A stretch of DNA of 5,098 nt from Pseudomonadota bacterium. Its GTDB lineage: Bacteria; Pseudomonadota; Alphaproteobacteria; Acetobacterales; Acetobacteraceae. Of the stretch, positions 1-5,058 are shown piece after piece. Each line of letters opens with the position of its first letter. Position 1 is the stretch's first letter. The notes beneath the pieces were generated by a model. That model had not been told where the DNA came from and did not search any database. It saw only the letters and a list, made by a program, of their open reading frames with translations. Made by a program: the position numbers and the translations under genes. The stretch is from the NCBI GenBank assembly GCA_021808185.1, contig JAKBCB010000310.1:1-5098 (forward strand), written 5' to 3'.

Positions 1-341
1 TTCACCTGATGCGCGGTCGCGGCGGTCATGGTGTAGGGGCGGTTGTTGGCATCGACGCCATGATAGCTGGCCCCCACCATCTTGCCGCTTTCCGGCGTCC
101 CGCCGCCACGGCGGTAGCTCAGGCGCGAGTGGTCGGCCTCCCGCTCCAGTTCCGGCCACAGCGCCAGCGCCGCGAGCAGCGCCAGGGCCGCCAGAGGCAG
201 CAGTCGCTTGAGCAGCGCGAGCAGCCAGCGCCGGCGCGCCATGCGCGCGACCACCACCTGCACCGGCCGGCCGATGCGACGCGCGGGGATCGGCGCACGC
301 ACCCGGGCGCCGCCGCGCGCGGGCATGGGGGCGATGGTCAT
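1..341 (-). CDS. lptC: LPS export system protein LptC, N-terminal part (runs off the window)
   Basis: The first 113 codons of a reading frame continue past the left edge. The call is LptC, the bitopic inner-membrane protein that receives lipopolysaccharide from the LptBFG extractor and passes it to periplasmic LptA. Visible are an Arg-rich cytoplasmic N-terminus (about residues 9-46), one hydrophobic segment (about 40-62, Leu/Ala-rich, ending in Trp-Pro-Glu-Leu), then the start of a periplasmic part containing RPYTMTAATAHQ (101-112), a pattern typical of the LptC/DUF1239 entry strand. The ATG at 341 overlaps the kdsD stop as ATGA, implying translational coupling. Met6 (326) and Met34 (242, just before the hydrophobic segment) are alternative starts; Met34 would give the short tail usual in the family. 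The call rests on topology, motif and position after kdsD. The C-terminal two thirds cannot be seen. Confidence 0.82.
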   Translation of the reverse strand, partial: MTIAPMPARGGARVRAPIPARRIGRPVQVVVARMARRRWLLALLKRLLPLAALALLAALALWPELEREADHSRLSYRRGGGTPESGKMVGASYHGVDANNRPYTMTAATAHQV

Positions 342-1321
342 GCGACGCCAGCCCGCAACAAATCGTGCACATGCAGGATGCCGAGCGGCCGGCGCGCCGC
401 GTCCACCACGAACAGCGTGGTGATCGGGCTCGGCGGCGCGTTCATCACCCGCAGCGCATCGGCCGCCAGCGCCTCCGGCCCGACGCCGCGCGGCGCGCGC
501 GTCATGATCTCCCCCACCGGGCGGGCGAGCAGATCGGGCCCCATGTGGCGGCGCAGATCGCCGTCGGTGACGATGCCGATCAGGCAGCCGCCGGCATCGA
601 CCACCCCGAGGCAGCCGAAGCGCTTGGCGGACATTTCGATCAGCGCCGCGTGCATCGGCGTCTCGGGCCGGGCCAGCGGCATGTCCTCGCCGCCGTGCAT
701 CAGGTCGCGCACCCGGCGCAGCCGCGCGCCGAGCCGCCCGCCCGGATGGAACTGGCGGAAATCCCCCGCGCCGAAGCCGCGCCTGGTCAGCAGCGCCACG
801 GCGAGCGCGTCGCCGAGCGCCAGCTGCATCGTGGTGCTGGTGGTCGGCGCGAGGCCGATCGGGCAGGCTTCCGGGGCCGGCGGCAGCAGCAGCAGCACAT
901 CCGCGGCCTGCGCCAGCGTGCTCTCCTGCTTGGCGGTGATGGCGACCAGCGGCAGGCCGAAGCGGCGGGCATGCTCGATCAGGTCGGCCAGCTCCGCCGT
1001 CTCGCCCGAGTTGGACAGCGCCAGCACCGCGTCGCCGCGCACGATCATCCCGAGATCGCCGTGCGAGGCCTCGGCCGGATGCACGAACTGCGCGGGCGTC
1101 CCGGTGGAGGCGAGGGTGGCGGCGATCTTGCGCGCGACATGGCCGGACTTGCCCATGCCGGTGACGACCACGCGCCCGGCGGCGGCGGCCAGCAGATCGA
1201 CGGCGCGCGCAAATCCGCCATCCAAGGCCGCCGCGAGGGCGGTCAGCCCGGCGGCTTCGGTTGTCAGGACATCGCGGGCCACGTCGAGGTCGCGGTTCAG
1301 GAAAGCGACTTCTGCGGTCAT
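338..1321 (-). CDS. kdsD: Arabinose-5-phosphate isomerase KdsD (KpsF/GutQ family)
   Basis: This 327-residue protein interconverts D-ribulose-5-phosphate and D-arabinose-5-phosphate, the first step of KDO synthesis for the LPS inner core, in the cytoplasm. An N-terminal SIS domain (about 35-195) carries GMGKSG (55-60), HPAEASHGDLGM (81-92), SNSGET (103-108) and FHPGGRLG (191-198). Two CBS domains follow (about 203-260 and 266-325), and the protein ends in LHVHDLLRAGVA, very like E. coli KdsD. The residues matching the catalytic Lys59, Glu111, Glu152 and His193 of E. coli KdsD are all present, each shifted by one (Lys58, Glu110, Glu151, His192), so the enzyme should be active. The length is normal. 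The start aligns with the family, but its Shine-Dalgarno is poor: the nearest GGAG lies 13 nt upstream. The 3' end overlaps lptC by 4 bp. GutQ-type paralogues do the same reaction; the lptC neighbour favours KdsD. Confidence 0.96.
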   Translation of the reverse strand: MTAEVAFLNRDLDVARDVLTTEAAGLTALAAALDGGFARAVDLLAAAAGRVVVTGMGKSGHVARKIAATLASTGTPAQFVHPAEASHGDLGMIVRGDAVLALSNSGETAELADLIEHARRFGLPLVAITAKQESTLAQAADVLLLLPPAPEACPIGLAPTTSTTMQLALGDALAVALLTRRGFGAGDFRQFHPGGRLGARLRRVRDLMHGGEDMPLARPETPMHAALIEMSAKRFGCLGVVDAGGCLIGIVTDGDLRRHMGPDLLARPVGEIMTRAPRGVGPEALAADALRVMNAPPSPITTLFVVDAARRPLGILHVHDLLRAGVA

Positions 1322-1406
1322 GCGGGCGGACGAACTCCGGGCAGACTCGACATCATGATGGTCTAGAAGCGTGGTCCAGCGGGGTCAATCCGCCGTAACC
1401 GTTAGA

Positions 1407-1434
1407 AATATAGTGCGATGCCGCAGCGCAGCAA
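1407..1434 (-). promoter_or_regulatory. Candidate sigma70-type promoter for kdsD-lptC
   Basis: On the minus strand a TTGCTG -35 (1434-1429), a 16-bp spacer and a TATATT -10 (1412-1407) lie in the 148-bp gap between rnd and kdsD, in a locally AT-richer patch. The start of transcription would be near 1400, about 80 nt before the kdsD ATG. A weaker alternative further down (TTGACC 1388-1383, 17-bp spacer, TAGACC 1365-1360) has a good -35 and a poor -10. Either would let kdsD-lptC be transcribed separately from rnd. The gap also has a 6-bp inverted repeat at 1451-1472 that includes the rnd stop codon; no T-tract follows, so I do not call it a terminator. Confidence 0.5.
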
Positions 1435-1469
1435 TGCCGCGCGGCGCGCTTGAACCGGCCGGGGCGGGT

Positions 1470-2126
1470 TCAGTGGGCGAAAATGTCCGGCGCGTCCCAG
1501 CCCAACAAATCCAGCTCCGCGCGCTCCGGCAGGAAGTCGAAGCAGGCTTGCGCGAGATCGAGCCGCCCCTCGCGCCGCAGCAGCGCTTCCAGCCGCTCCC
1601 ACAGCGCATGCAGATGCAGCACGTCCGATGCCGCATAGACGAGTTGCTCCGGCGTCAACTCAGCCGCGCCCCAGTCGGAGGTCTGCTGCTGCTTGGAGAT
1701 TTCGACGCCGAGCAATTCGCGGCACAGATCGCGCAGGCCGTGCCGGTCGGTGAAGGTGCGCACCAGCTTGGCGGCGATTTTGGTGCAGCGCACCGGGGCC
1801 ACGCGCACGCCCAGCGCGTGGCGCAGCATGCCGACATCGAAACGGGCGAAGTGCATCAACTTCACCGTGCTCGGGTCGGCCATCAGCGCCTTGAGGTTCG
1901 GACAGTCGGCACCGCGCCCGCCGAGCGCGGGGGGCACGATCTGCACCAGATGCGCCGAGCCGTCGCCGGCGGAGAGCTGCACGAGGCACAGCCGGTCGCG
2001 GCGCGCGTCGAGGCCCATCGTCTCGGTATCGACGGCGACGACCGGGCCGAGGTTCAGCCCGTCCGGCAGGTCGTTGCGATACAGCCGGATGCTGCCGCTC
2101 GGGATGAACTGGGTGATGTCCGCCAT
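1470..2126 (-). CDS. rnd: Ribonuclease D, short form (DEDDy 3'-5' exonuclease, no HRDC domain)
   Basis: This 218-residue protein consists almost wholly of a 3'-5' exonuclease domain of the RNase D family, which trims structured RNA 3' ends, classically tRNA precursors, using two metal ions. All DEDDy residues are visible: Asp33 and Glu35 in VDTETMG (32-38), Asp97 in HFARFD (92-97), and Tyr164 with Asp168 in YAASD (164-168). E. coli RNase D is about 375 residues with two HRDC domains after the nuclease; here the protein ends soon after the last motif, as is common in alphaproteobacteria. The frame is open upstream to 2516, but that stretch crosses a tRNA gene and is not protein-like. I chose the ATG at 2126 because the family fold starts there and AGGCGG lies 7 nt upstream. 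It reads the same way as the tRNA-Leu gene 83 bp upstream and kdsD 148 bp downstream. Confidence 0.93.
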   Translation of the reverse strand: MADITQFIPSGSIRLYRNDLPDGLNLGPVVAVDTETMGLDARRDRLCLVQLSAGDGSAHLVQIVPPALGGRGADCPNLKALMADPSTVKLMHFARFDVGMLRHALGVRVAPVRCTKIAAKLVRTFTDRHGLRDLCRELLGVEISKQQQTSDWGAAELTPEQLVYAASDVLHLHALWERLEALLRREGRLDLAQACFDFLPERAELDLLGWDAPDIFAH

Positions 2127-2146
2127 GTCGGTGCCGCCTGTGTCTC

Positions 2147-2162
2147 GGGCGGCCCGCCGCCC
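2147..2162. repeat. GC-rich inverted repeat in the tRNA-rnd gap
   Basis: GGGCGGC and GCCGCCC form a 7-bp perfect dyad separated by 2 nt; realistically this is a 6-bp stem with a 4-nt loop. It lies about 21 bp before the rnd start on the minus-strand transcript and could form a 5' leader hairpin. The region is almost pure G/C, so some pairing is expected by chance. Confidence 0.4.
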
Positions 2163-2175
2163 CGGGGGAGCCGGG

Positions 2176-2195
2176 GCCGGCGCGGCGGCGCCGGC
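2176..2195 (-). repeat. Strong 8-bp hairpin downstream of tRNA-Leu
   Basis: GCCGGCGC and GCGCCGGC are perfect inverted arms around a 4-nt loop. On the minus-strand transcript the hairpin begins 14 nt after the encoded CCA end of tRNA-Leu and ends about 50 nt before rnd. No T-tract follows, so it is not a canonical intrinsic terminator. It may mark the 3' trailer of the tRNA precursor, slow polymerase, or protect a processed rnd message. Its role is inferred from position only. Confidence 0.5.
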
Positions 2196-2209
2196 TAAAT
2201 CCCCGCCGA

Positions 2210-2296
2210 TGGTGCCCAGGAGAAGACTCGAACTTCCACGACCTTGCGGCCACAGGTACCTGAAACCTGCGCGTCTACCAATTCCGCCACCTGGGC
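2210..2296 (-). tRNA. tRNA-Leu (anticodon CAG)
   Basis: A complete 87-nt class II tRNA. The acceptor arms GCCCAGG (2296-2290) and CCTGGGC (2220-2214) pair perfectly, followed by discriminator A (2213) and an encoded CCA (2212-2210). The anticodon stem is CAGGT/ACCTG around the loop TTCAGGT (2264-2258), with anticodon CAG at 2262-2260, which reads CUG. That is the commonest leucine codon in the genes of this window. The long variable arm GGCC-GCAA-GGTC is the leucine/serine class hallmark, and the T arm GGAAG-TTCGAGT-CTTCT is intact. It has its own promoter at 2347-2375. The next gene on the same strand is rnd. The gene looks functional, with no mismatches in the acceptor or anticodon stems. 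Confidence 0.98.
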
Positions 2297-2339
2297 ATTC
2301 GGTGCGCCCGGGCCAGAAGCTCGGCCGGGGCATTCGGTG
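2293..2339. repeat. 12-bp direct repeat at the 5' edge of tRNA-Leu
   Basis: GGGCATTCGGTG occurs at 2293-2304 and again at 2328-2339, 35 bp apart start to start. The first copy shares its first 4 bases with the tRNA acceptor 5' end; the second lies near the expected tRNA transcription start. The intervening bases are GC-rich and hold no gene. It may be a small local duplication of the tRNA leader. It is too short and badly placed (5' rather than 3' end of the tRNA) to call an integration attachment site. Confidence 0.6.
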
Positions 2340-2346
2340 GGGGCGC

Positions 2347-2375
2347 GATGTAGCCCCGCCCCCGGCCCAGGTCAA
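2347..2375 (-). promoter_or_regulatory. Promoter of tRNA-Leu
   Basis: On the minus strand TTGACC (2375-2370), a 17-bp spacer and TACATC (2352-2347) form a sigma70-like promoter with a near-perfect -35. The bases after the -10 are GCGCCCCC, a G/C-rich discriminator of the kind linked to stringent control of stable RNA genes. Transcription would start near 2340, about 44 nt before the mature tRNA 5' end, so RNase P would need to remove a leader. Transcripts that read past the tRNA could also supply rnd. Confidence 0.65.
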
Positions 2376-2415
2376 CTGGCAATCCGCTGCCATCGCTGCG
2401 ATACCGGGGGCGATC

Positions 2416-2444
2416 TTGAGCGACCGGCGGCCCGCGCATATCAA
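2416..2444 (+). promoter_or_regulatory. Promoter of the NDUFA9-like gene
   Basis: TTGAGC (2416-2421), a 17-bp spacer and TATCAA (2439-2444) lie 26 bp before the ATG at 2470. Transcription would start near 2451, giving a leader of about 20 nt that contains the ribosome binding site AGGAG (2459-2463). It is divergent from the tRNA-Leu promoter; the two -35 elements face away from each other with 40 bp between them. Confidence 0.55.
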
Positions 2445-2469
2445 TGGGCCGTTATTGCAGGAGCGAACA

Positions 2470-3420
2470 ATGGCGACGCGCAGCGTGGCGACGGTTTTCG
2501 GCGGCTCGGGATTCATCGGCCGCTACGTGGTCAAGCGGCTCGCGGCGGCGGGCTACGTGGTCCGCGTCGCCGTGCGCGACCCGGAGGCGGCGCTGTTCCT
2601 GAAAACCATGGGGGCCGTGGGGCAGGTGGTGCCGCTGGCCGCGAGCGTGACGCACCCGGCGGCGGTGGCGCGCGCGGTCGAGGGGGCGGAACTGGTCGTC
2701 AACCTCGTCGGCATCCTGGCCGAGCCCAAGCCGGGGGACTTCCAGCGTGTGCAGGCCGATGGCGCGCGCCATGTGGCCGAGGCCGCGGCGGCGGCCGGGG
2801 TGAAGCGGCTGGTCCATGTCTCGGCGATCGGTGCCGATCCGGCCTCGCCCAGCCTGTATGCGCGCAGCAAGGGGCAGGGCGAGCAGGGAGTGCGCGCCGC
2901 GTTCCCCGCCGCCACCATCCTGCGCCCCTCCATCGTGTTCGGCCCGGAGGACCAGTTCTTCAACCGCTTTGCGGCGCTGGCGGCGATCTCGCCGGTGATG
3001 CCGGTGATCGCCGGGGCGACGCGGTTCCAGCCGGTCTATGTCGGCGACGTGGCGGACGCGGTGATGGCGGCCCTGACCCGGCCGGAGGCGGCGGGGCGGG
3101 TCTATGAACTCGGCGGCCCGGAGGTGCTCACCTTCCGCCAGGTGCTGACCTGGATTCTGGCGCAGACGCGCCGCAACCGCTGGCTGGTGAACGTGCCGAT
3201 GGGGCTGGCCGCGCTGCAGGCGGCGGTGCTGGAGCGGCTGCCGGGCAAGCTGCTCACGCGGGACCAACTCGTGCTGCTGGGCCGCGACAACGTGGTGGGG
3301 CAGGGGGTGCTGAGCCTGGCCGAACTCGGGATTCGACCGACGCCGGTGGACATGGTGGTGCCGCAGTATCTGGCGCGGTTCCGGCCGGGCGGTGGGAAGC
3401 GGGTGCTGTACGCCACATAA
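2470..3420 (+). CDS. Complex I NDUFA9-subunit family protein (atypical SDR, NAD(P)-binding)
   Basis: This 316-residue protein has an N-terminal Rossmann fold with GGSGFIG (11-17), supplying the GxxGxxG nucleotide-binding glycines, then an NAD-type contact region VVNLVGIL (76-83), Ser118 in HVSAIGAD (116-123) and a YxxxK pair (Tyr130, Lys134). The later part has RPSIVFGPED (152-161), FQPVYVGDVADA (186-197) and YELGGPEVLTF (212-222). This succession matches bacterial relatives of the mitochondrial complex I accessory subunit NDUFA9 and, more broadly, NAD-dependent epimerase/dehydratase-like proteins. No complex I gene is nearby, so a role with the respiratory enzyme is only the family name; a quinone- or lipid-related reductase role is equally open. 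The SDR catalytic residues look intact. The start is well supported: AGGAG lies 6 nt before the ATG. It is monocistronic by context, with its own promoter and a terminator directly after the stop. Confidence 0.88.
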   Translation: MATRSVATVFGGSGFIGRYVVKRLAAAGYVVRVAVRDPEAALFLKTMGAVGQVVPLAASVTHPAAVARAVEGAELVVNLVGILAEPKPGDFQRVQADGARHVAEAAAAAGVKRLVHVSAIGADPASPSLYARSKGQGEQGVRAAFPAATILRPSIVFGPEDQFFNRFAALAAISPVMPVIAGATRFQPVYVGDVADAVMAALTRPEAAGRVYELGGPEVLTFRQVLTWILAQTRRNRWLVNVPMGLAALQAAVLERLPGKLLTRDQLVLLGRDNVVGQGVLSLAELGIRPTPVDMVVPQYLARFRPGGGKRVLYAT

Positions 3421-3421
3421 C

Positions 3422-3441
3422 GGTCCCGATTCGGACCTTTT
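3422..3441 (+). terminator. Short intrinsic terminator after the NDUFA9-like gene
   Basis: GGTCC (3422-3426), a 6-nt loop and GGACC (3433-3437) are followed at once by TTTT (3438-3441). The stem starts 2 bp after the TAA stop. The stem is short and the T-run only four long, so termination may be partial, but position and order are right. Confidence 0.6.
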
Positions 3442-3467
3442 AGTTGGAACGTCCATCGACGCCCTGA

Positions 3468-3479
3468 CTGTCCGGACAG
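3468..3479. promoter_or_regulatory. Perfect 12-bp palindrome upstream of gltD (possible operator)
   Basis: CTGTCCGGACAG is a perfect palindrome centred at 3473.5, about 91 bp before the predicted gltD transcription start. It has the size of a homodimer binding site. I do not recognise the motif as that of a named regulator. A 31-bp imperfect dyad begins 10 bp downstream. Confidence 0.4.
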
Positions 3480-3488
3480 GTTCTTGTG

Positions 3489-3519
3489 GCGATTAGGGCA
3501 GCATTATTGCCATAGTCGC
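3489..3519. promoter_or_regulatory. 31-bp imperfect inverted repeat upstream of gltD (possible activator site)
   Basis: The 12-nt arms at 3489-3500 and 3508-3519 flank a 7-nt spacer (GCATTAT). Ten of twelve positions are symmetric in DNA; as RNA there would be eleven pairs including one G-U, with one G-A mismatch. No T-run follows on either strand, so it is not a terminator. Its centre (3504) is about 61 bp before the predicted gltD transcription start, the usual location of an activator dimer, in one of the few AT-rich patches in the window. The inner part also holds T-N11-A spacing as in LysR-type sites, but that motif is too loose to assign a regulator. Confidence 0.45.
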
Positions 3520-3529
3520 AAGATTCGAC

Positions 3530-3558
3530 TCGCAACGGCATCCCTGCTGTCCTATAAC
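3530..3558 (+). promoter_or_regulatory. Candidate gltD-gltB promoter
   Basis: A good -10, TATAAC (3553-3558), is preceded at 17 bp by TCGCAA (3530-3535), which matches the -35 consensus poorly. A good -10 with a weak -35 often means an activator is needed, in line with the two dyads just upstream. Transcription would start near 3565, giving a leader of about 52 nt. I looked for a sigma54 -24/-12 element and saw no convincing one. Confidence 0.45.
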
Positions 3559-3567
3559 GGTTGCAGC

Positions 3568-3587
3568 CCAGGCACAGCCGTGCCCGG
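3568..3587 (+). other. Leader hairpin in the gltD 5' UTR
   Basis: GGCAC (3571-3575) and GTGCC (3580-3584) pair around the 4-nt loop AGCC. Two further C-G pairs lie beyond one A-C mismatch. The hairpin would sit right at the 5' end of the predicted gltD transcript, about 19 nt before the ribosome binding site, and could stabilise the message. No alternative pairing with the ribosome binding site was evident. Confidence 0.35.
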
Positions 3588-3616
3588 AGACCGACGCCCA
3601 ACGGGGGAGAGCGCCG

Positions 3617-5053
3617 ATGCCCGAGCGCATGTTGCAATTCGTCCGCCTTCAGCAGCAGACCCCGGACAAGCGCGAGGTCGCGCTGCGCAGCGCCGATTTC
3701 CGCGAAATCTACGAGGAATTCGACCCGCCGCGCGCCAAGGCGCAGGCCAGCCGGTGCAGCCAGTGCGGCGTGCCGTTCTGCCAGGTGCATTGCCCGCTCT
3801 CGAACAACATCCCGGACTGGCTGAAGCTGACCGCCGAGGGGCGGCTGGAGGAGGCGTACGAGGTGTCCTCCGCCACCAACAACTTTCCCGAAATCTGCGG
3901 CCGCATCTGCCCGCAGGACCGGCTGTGCGAGGGCAACTGCGTCATCGAGAAGGGCTTCGACAGCGTCACCATCGGCGCCGTCGAACGCTACATCACCGAC
4001 ACCGCGTTCGAGCGCGGCTGGGTCAAGCCCGGCACGCCGATCGTGGAGAATGGCATGTCGGTCGGCATCATCGGCGCGGGGCCGGGCGGCCTTGCCGCGG
4101 CCGACATGCTGCGCCGGCGTGGCTACGCGGTGCACGTGTACGACCGCCACGACCGCGCCGGCGGCCTGATGATCTACGGCATCCCCGGCTTCAAGCTGGA
4201 AAAGCACATTGTGCTGCGGCGCTGGAAACTGCTGGAGGAAGCCGGCGTGGTCTTCCATCTCGGCGTGGAGATCGGTCGCGACCTGAGCTTTTCCGACCTG
4301 CGGCAGCGCCATGAATCGGTGCTGATCGCCACCGGCGTGTACAAGGCGCGCGACATCGGCGGCCCCGGCGTGGGCCTGCCCGGCATCGTCCCCGCGCTGG
4401 ACTACCTCACCGCCTCCAACCGCCAGGGCCTCGGCGAGAATGTTCCCGCCTTTGCCTCCGGCACGCTCGATGCCGCGGGCAAGCATGTCGTCGTCATCGG
4501 CGGCGGCGACACCGCGATGGACTGCGTCCGCACGGCGGTGCGCCAGGGTGCGGCCTCCGTCAAATGTCTGTATCGGCGCGACCGCGCCAACATGCCGGGC
4601 TCCATCCGCGAGGTGAAGAACGCCGAGGAGGAGGGCGTGGAGTTCGTCTGGCTCTCCGCGCCCGAAGCGTTCCTGGGCGACACCAGCGTCACCGGCGTGC
4701 GGGCGGCGCGCATGCGCCTCGGCCTGCCCGACGCCTCCGGCCGGCAGAGCGTGGAGCCGGTCGAGGGCAGCCATTTCACCATCCCGGCCGACCTCGTCAT
4801 TAAGGCGCTGGGCTTCGACCCGGAGGATCTGCCGGCGGCGTTCAGCGAGCCGGCGTTGACCGTCTCGCGCTGGGGCACGCTGAAGGTGGGCCACACGAGC
4901 TTCATGACCAGCCTGCCCGGGGTTTTCGCCGCCGGCGACATCGTGCGCGGCGCGAGCCTGGTGGTCTGGGCGATCCGCGACGGCCGCGACGCGGCGGCGG
5001 CGATGCACACGTGGATGCGGCAGAACGCGACCCTCGCGGTCGCAGCGGAGTGA
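3617..5053 (+). CDS. gltD: Glutamate synthase [NADPH] small (beta) subunit
   Basis: This 478-residue flavoprotein passes electrons from NADPH through FAD and iron-sulfur clusters to the large subunit, which makes two glutamates from glutamine and 2-oxoglutarate. The N-terminal cluster domain has two cysteine sets: Cys47, Cys50, Cys55, Cys59 in CSQCGVPFCQVHC, and Cys94, Cys98, Cys104, Cys108 in CGRICPQDRLCEGNC. The FAD Rossmann motif IGAGPGG is at 152-158, the NADPH motif VIGGGDTAMD at 293-302, and the C-terminal FAD motif GVFAAGD at 435-441. Length matches bacterial GltD, and all motifs are intact. The ATG at 3617 has GGAG 7 nt upstream; Met5 is an unlikely alternative. The next gene starts 5 bp after its stop, so the two are probably translated together. 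Related beta-like subunits exist in other oxidoreductases, but the following gene start supports GltD. Confidence 0.97.
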   Translation: MPERMLQFVRLQQQTPDKREVALRSADFREIYEEFDPPRAKAQASRCSQCGVPFCQVHCPLSNNIPDWLKLTAEGRLEEAYEVSSATNNFPEICGRICPQDRLCEGNCVIEKGFDSVTIGAVERYITDTAFERGWVKPGTPIVENGMSVGIIGAGPGGLAAADMLRRRGYAVHVYDRHDRAGGLMIYGIPGFKLEKHIVLRRWKLLEEAGVVFHLGVEIGRDLSFSDLRQRHESVLIATGVYKARDIGGPGVGLPGIVPALDYLTASNRQGLGENVPAFASGTLDAAGKHVVVIGGGDTAMDCVRTAVRQGAASVKCLYRRDRANMPGSIREVKNAEEEGVEFVWLSAPEAFLGDTSVTGVRAARMRLGLPDASGRQSVEPVEGSHFTIPADLVIKALGFDPEDLPAAFSEPALTVSRWGTLKVGHTSFMTSLPGVFAAGDIVRGASLVVWAIRDGRDAAAAMHTWMRQNATLAVAAE

Positions 5054-5058
5054 CGCAC

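Noticed and set aside
1351..1360. CATCATGATG palindrome in the kdsD leader
   Set aside because: A perfect 10-bp palindrome, but short, made of repeated ATG/CAT and not extended by flanking symmetry, so chance is enough to explain it.
9..1366. Long plus-strand open frames (449 and 333 codons) opposite kdsD and lptC
   Set aside because: Low-complexity Arg/Ala/Ser/Pro-rich or Arg/Gly/His-rich translations with no domain, opposite well-supported genes. These are GC-driven shadows.
2210..2339. tRNA-linked integration site for a mobile element
   Set aside because: The repeat is at the 5' end of the tRNA, only 12 bp and 35 bp apart. There is no integrase, no duplicated tRNA 3' end and no foreign-looking DNA nearby.
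1693..2469. N-terminal extension of the NDUFA9-like gene back to 1693
   Set aside because: It would overlap rnd and the tRNA. The ATG at 2470 has AGGAG at 6 nt and begins directly with the Rossmann strand.
2127..2516. N-terminal extension of rnd up to 2516
   Set aside because: The extension would run through the whole tRNA-Leu gene and both promoters, and adds no family sequence. The ATG at 2126 fits the RNase D fold and has a ribosome binding site.
3486..3502. sigma54 (-24/-12) promoter upstream of gltD
   Set aside because: A GG at 3488-3489 is followed after 10 bases by AG, not GC, and the surrounding bases do not match the consensus.
3440..5008. A 522-codon open frame on the minus strand opposite gltD
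   Set aside because: It is rich in Ala, Arg, His, Gln and Asp with no recognisable motif, and mirrors the codon pattern of gltD, whose motifs are all intact. Long antisense frames are expected at this GC content.
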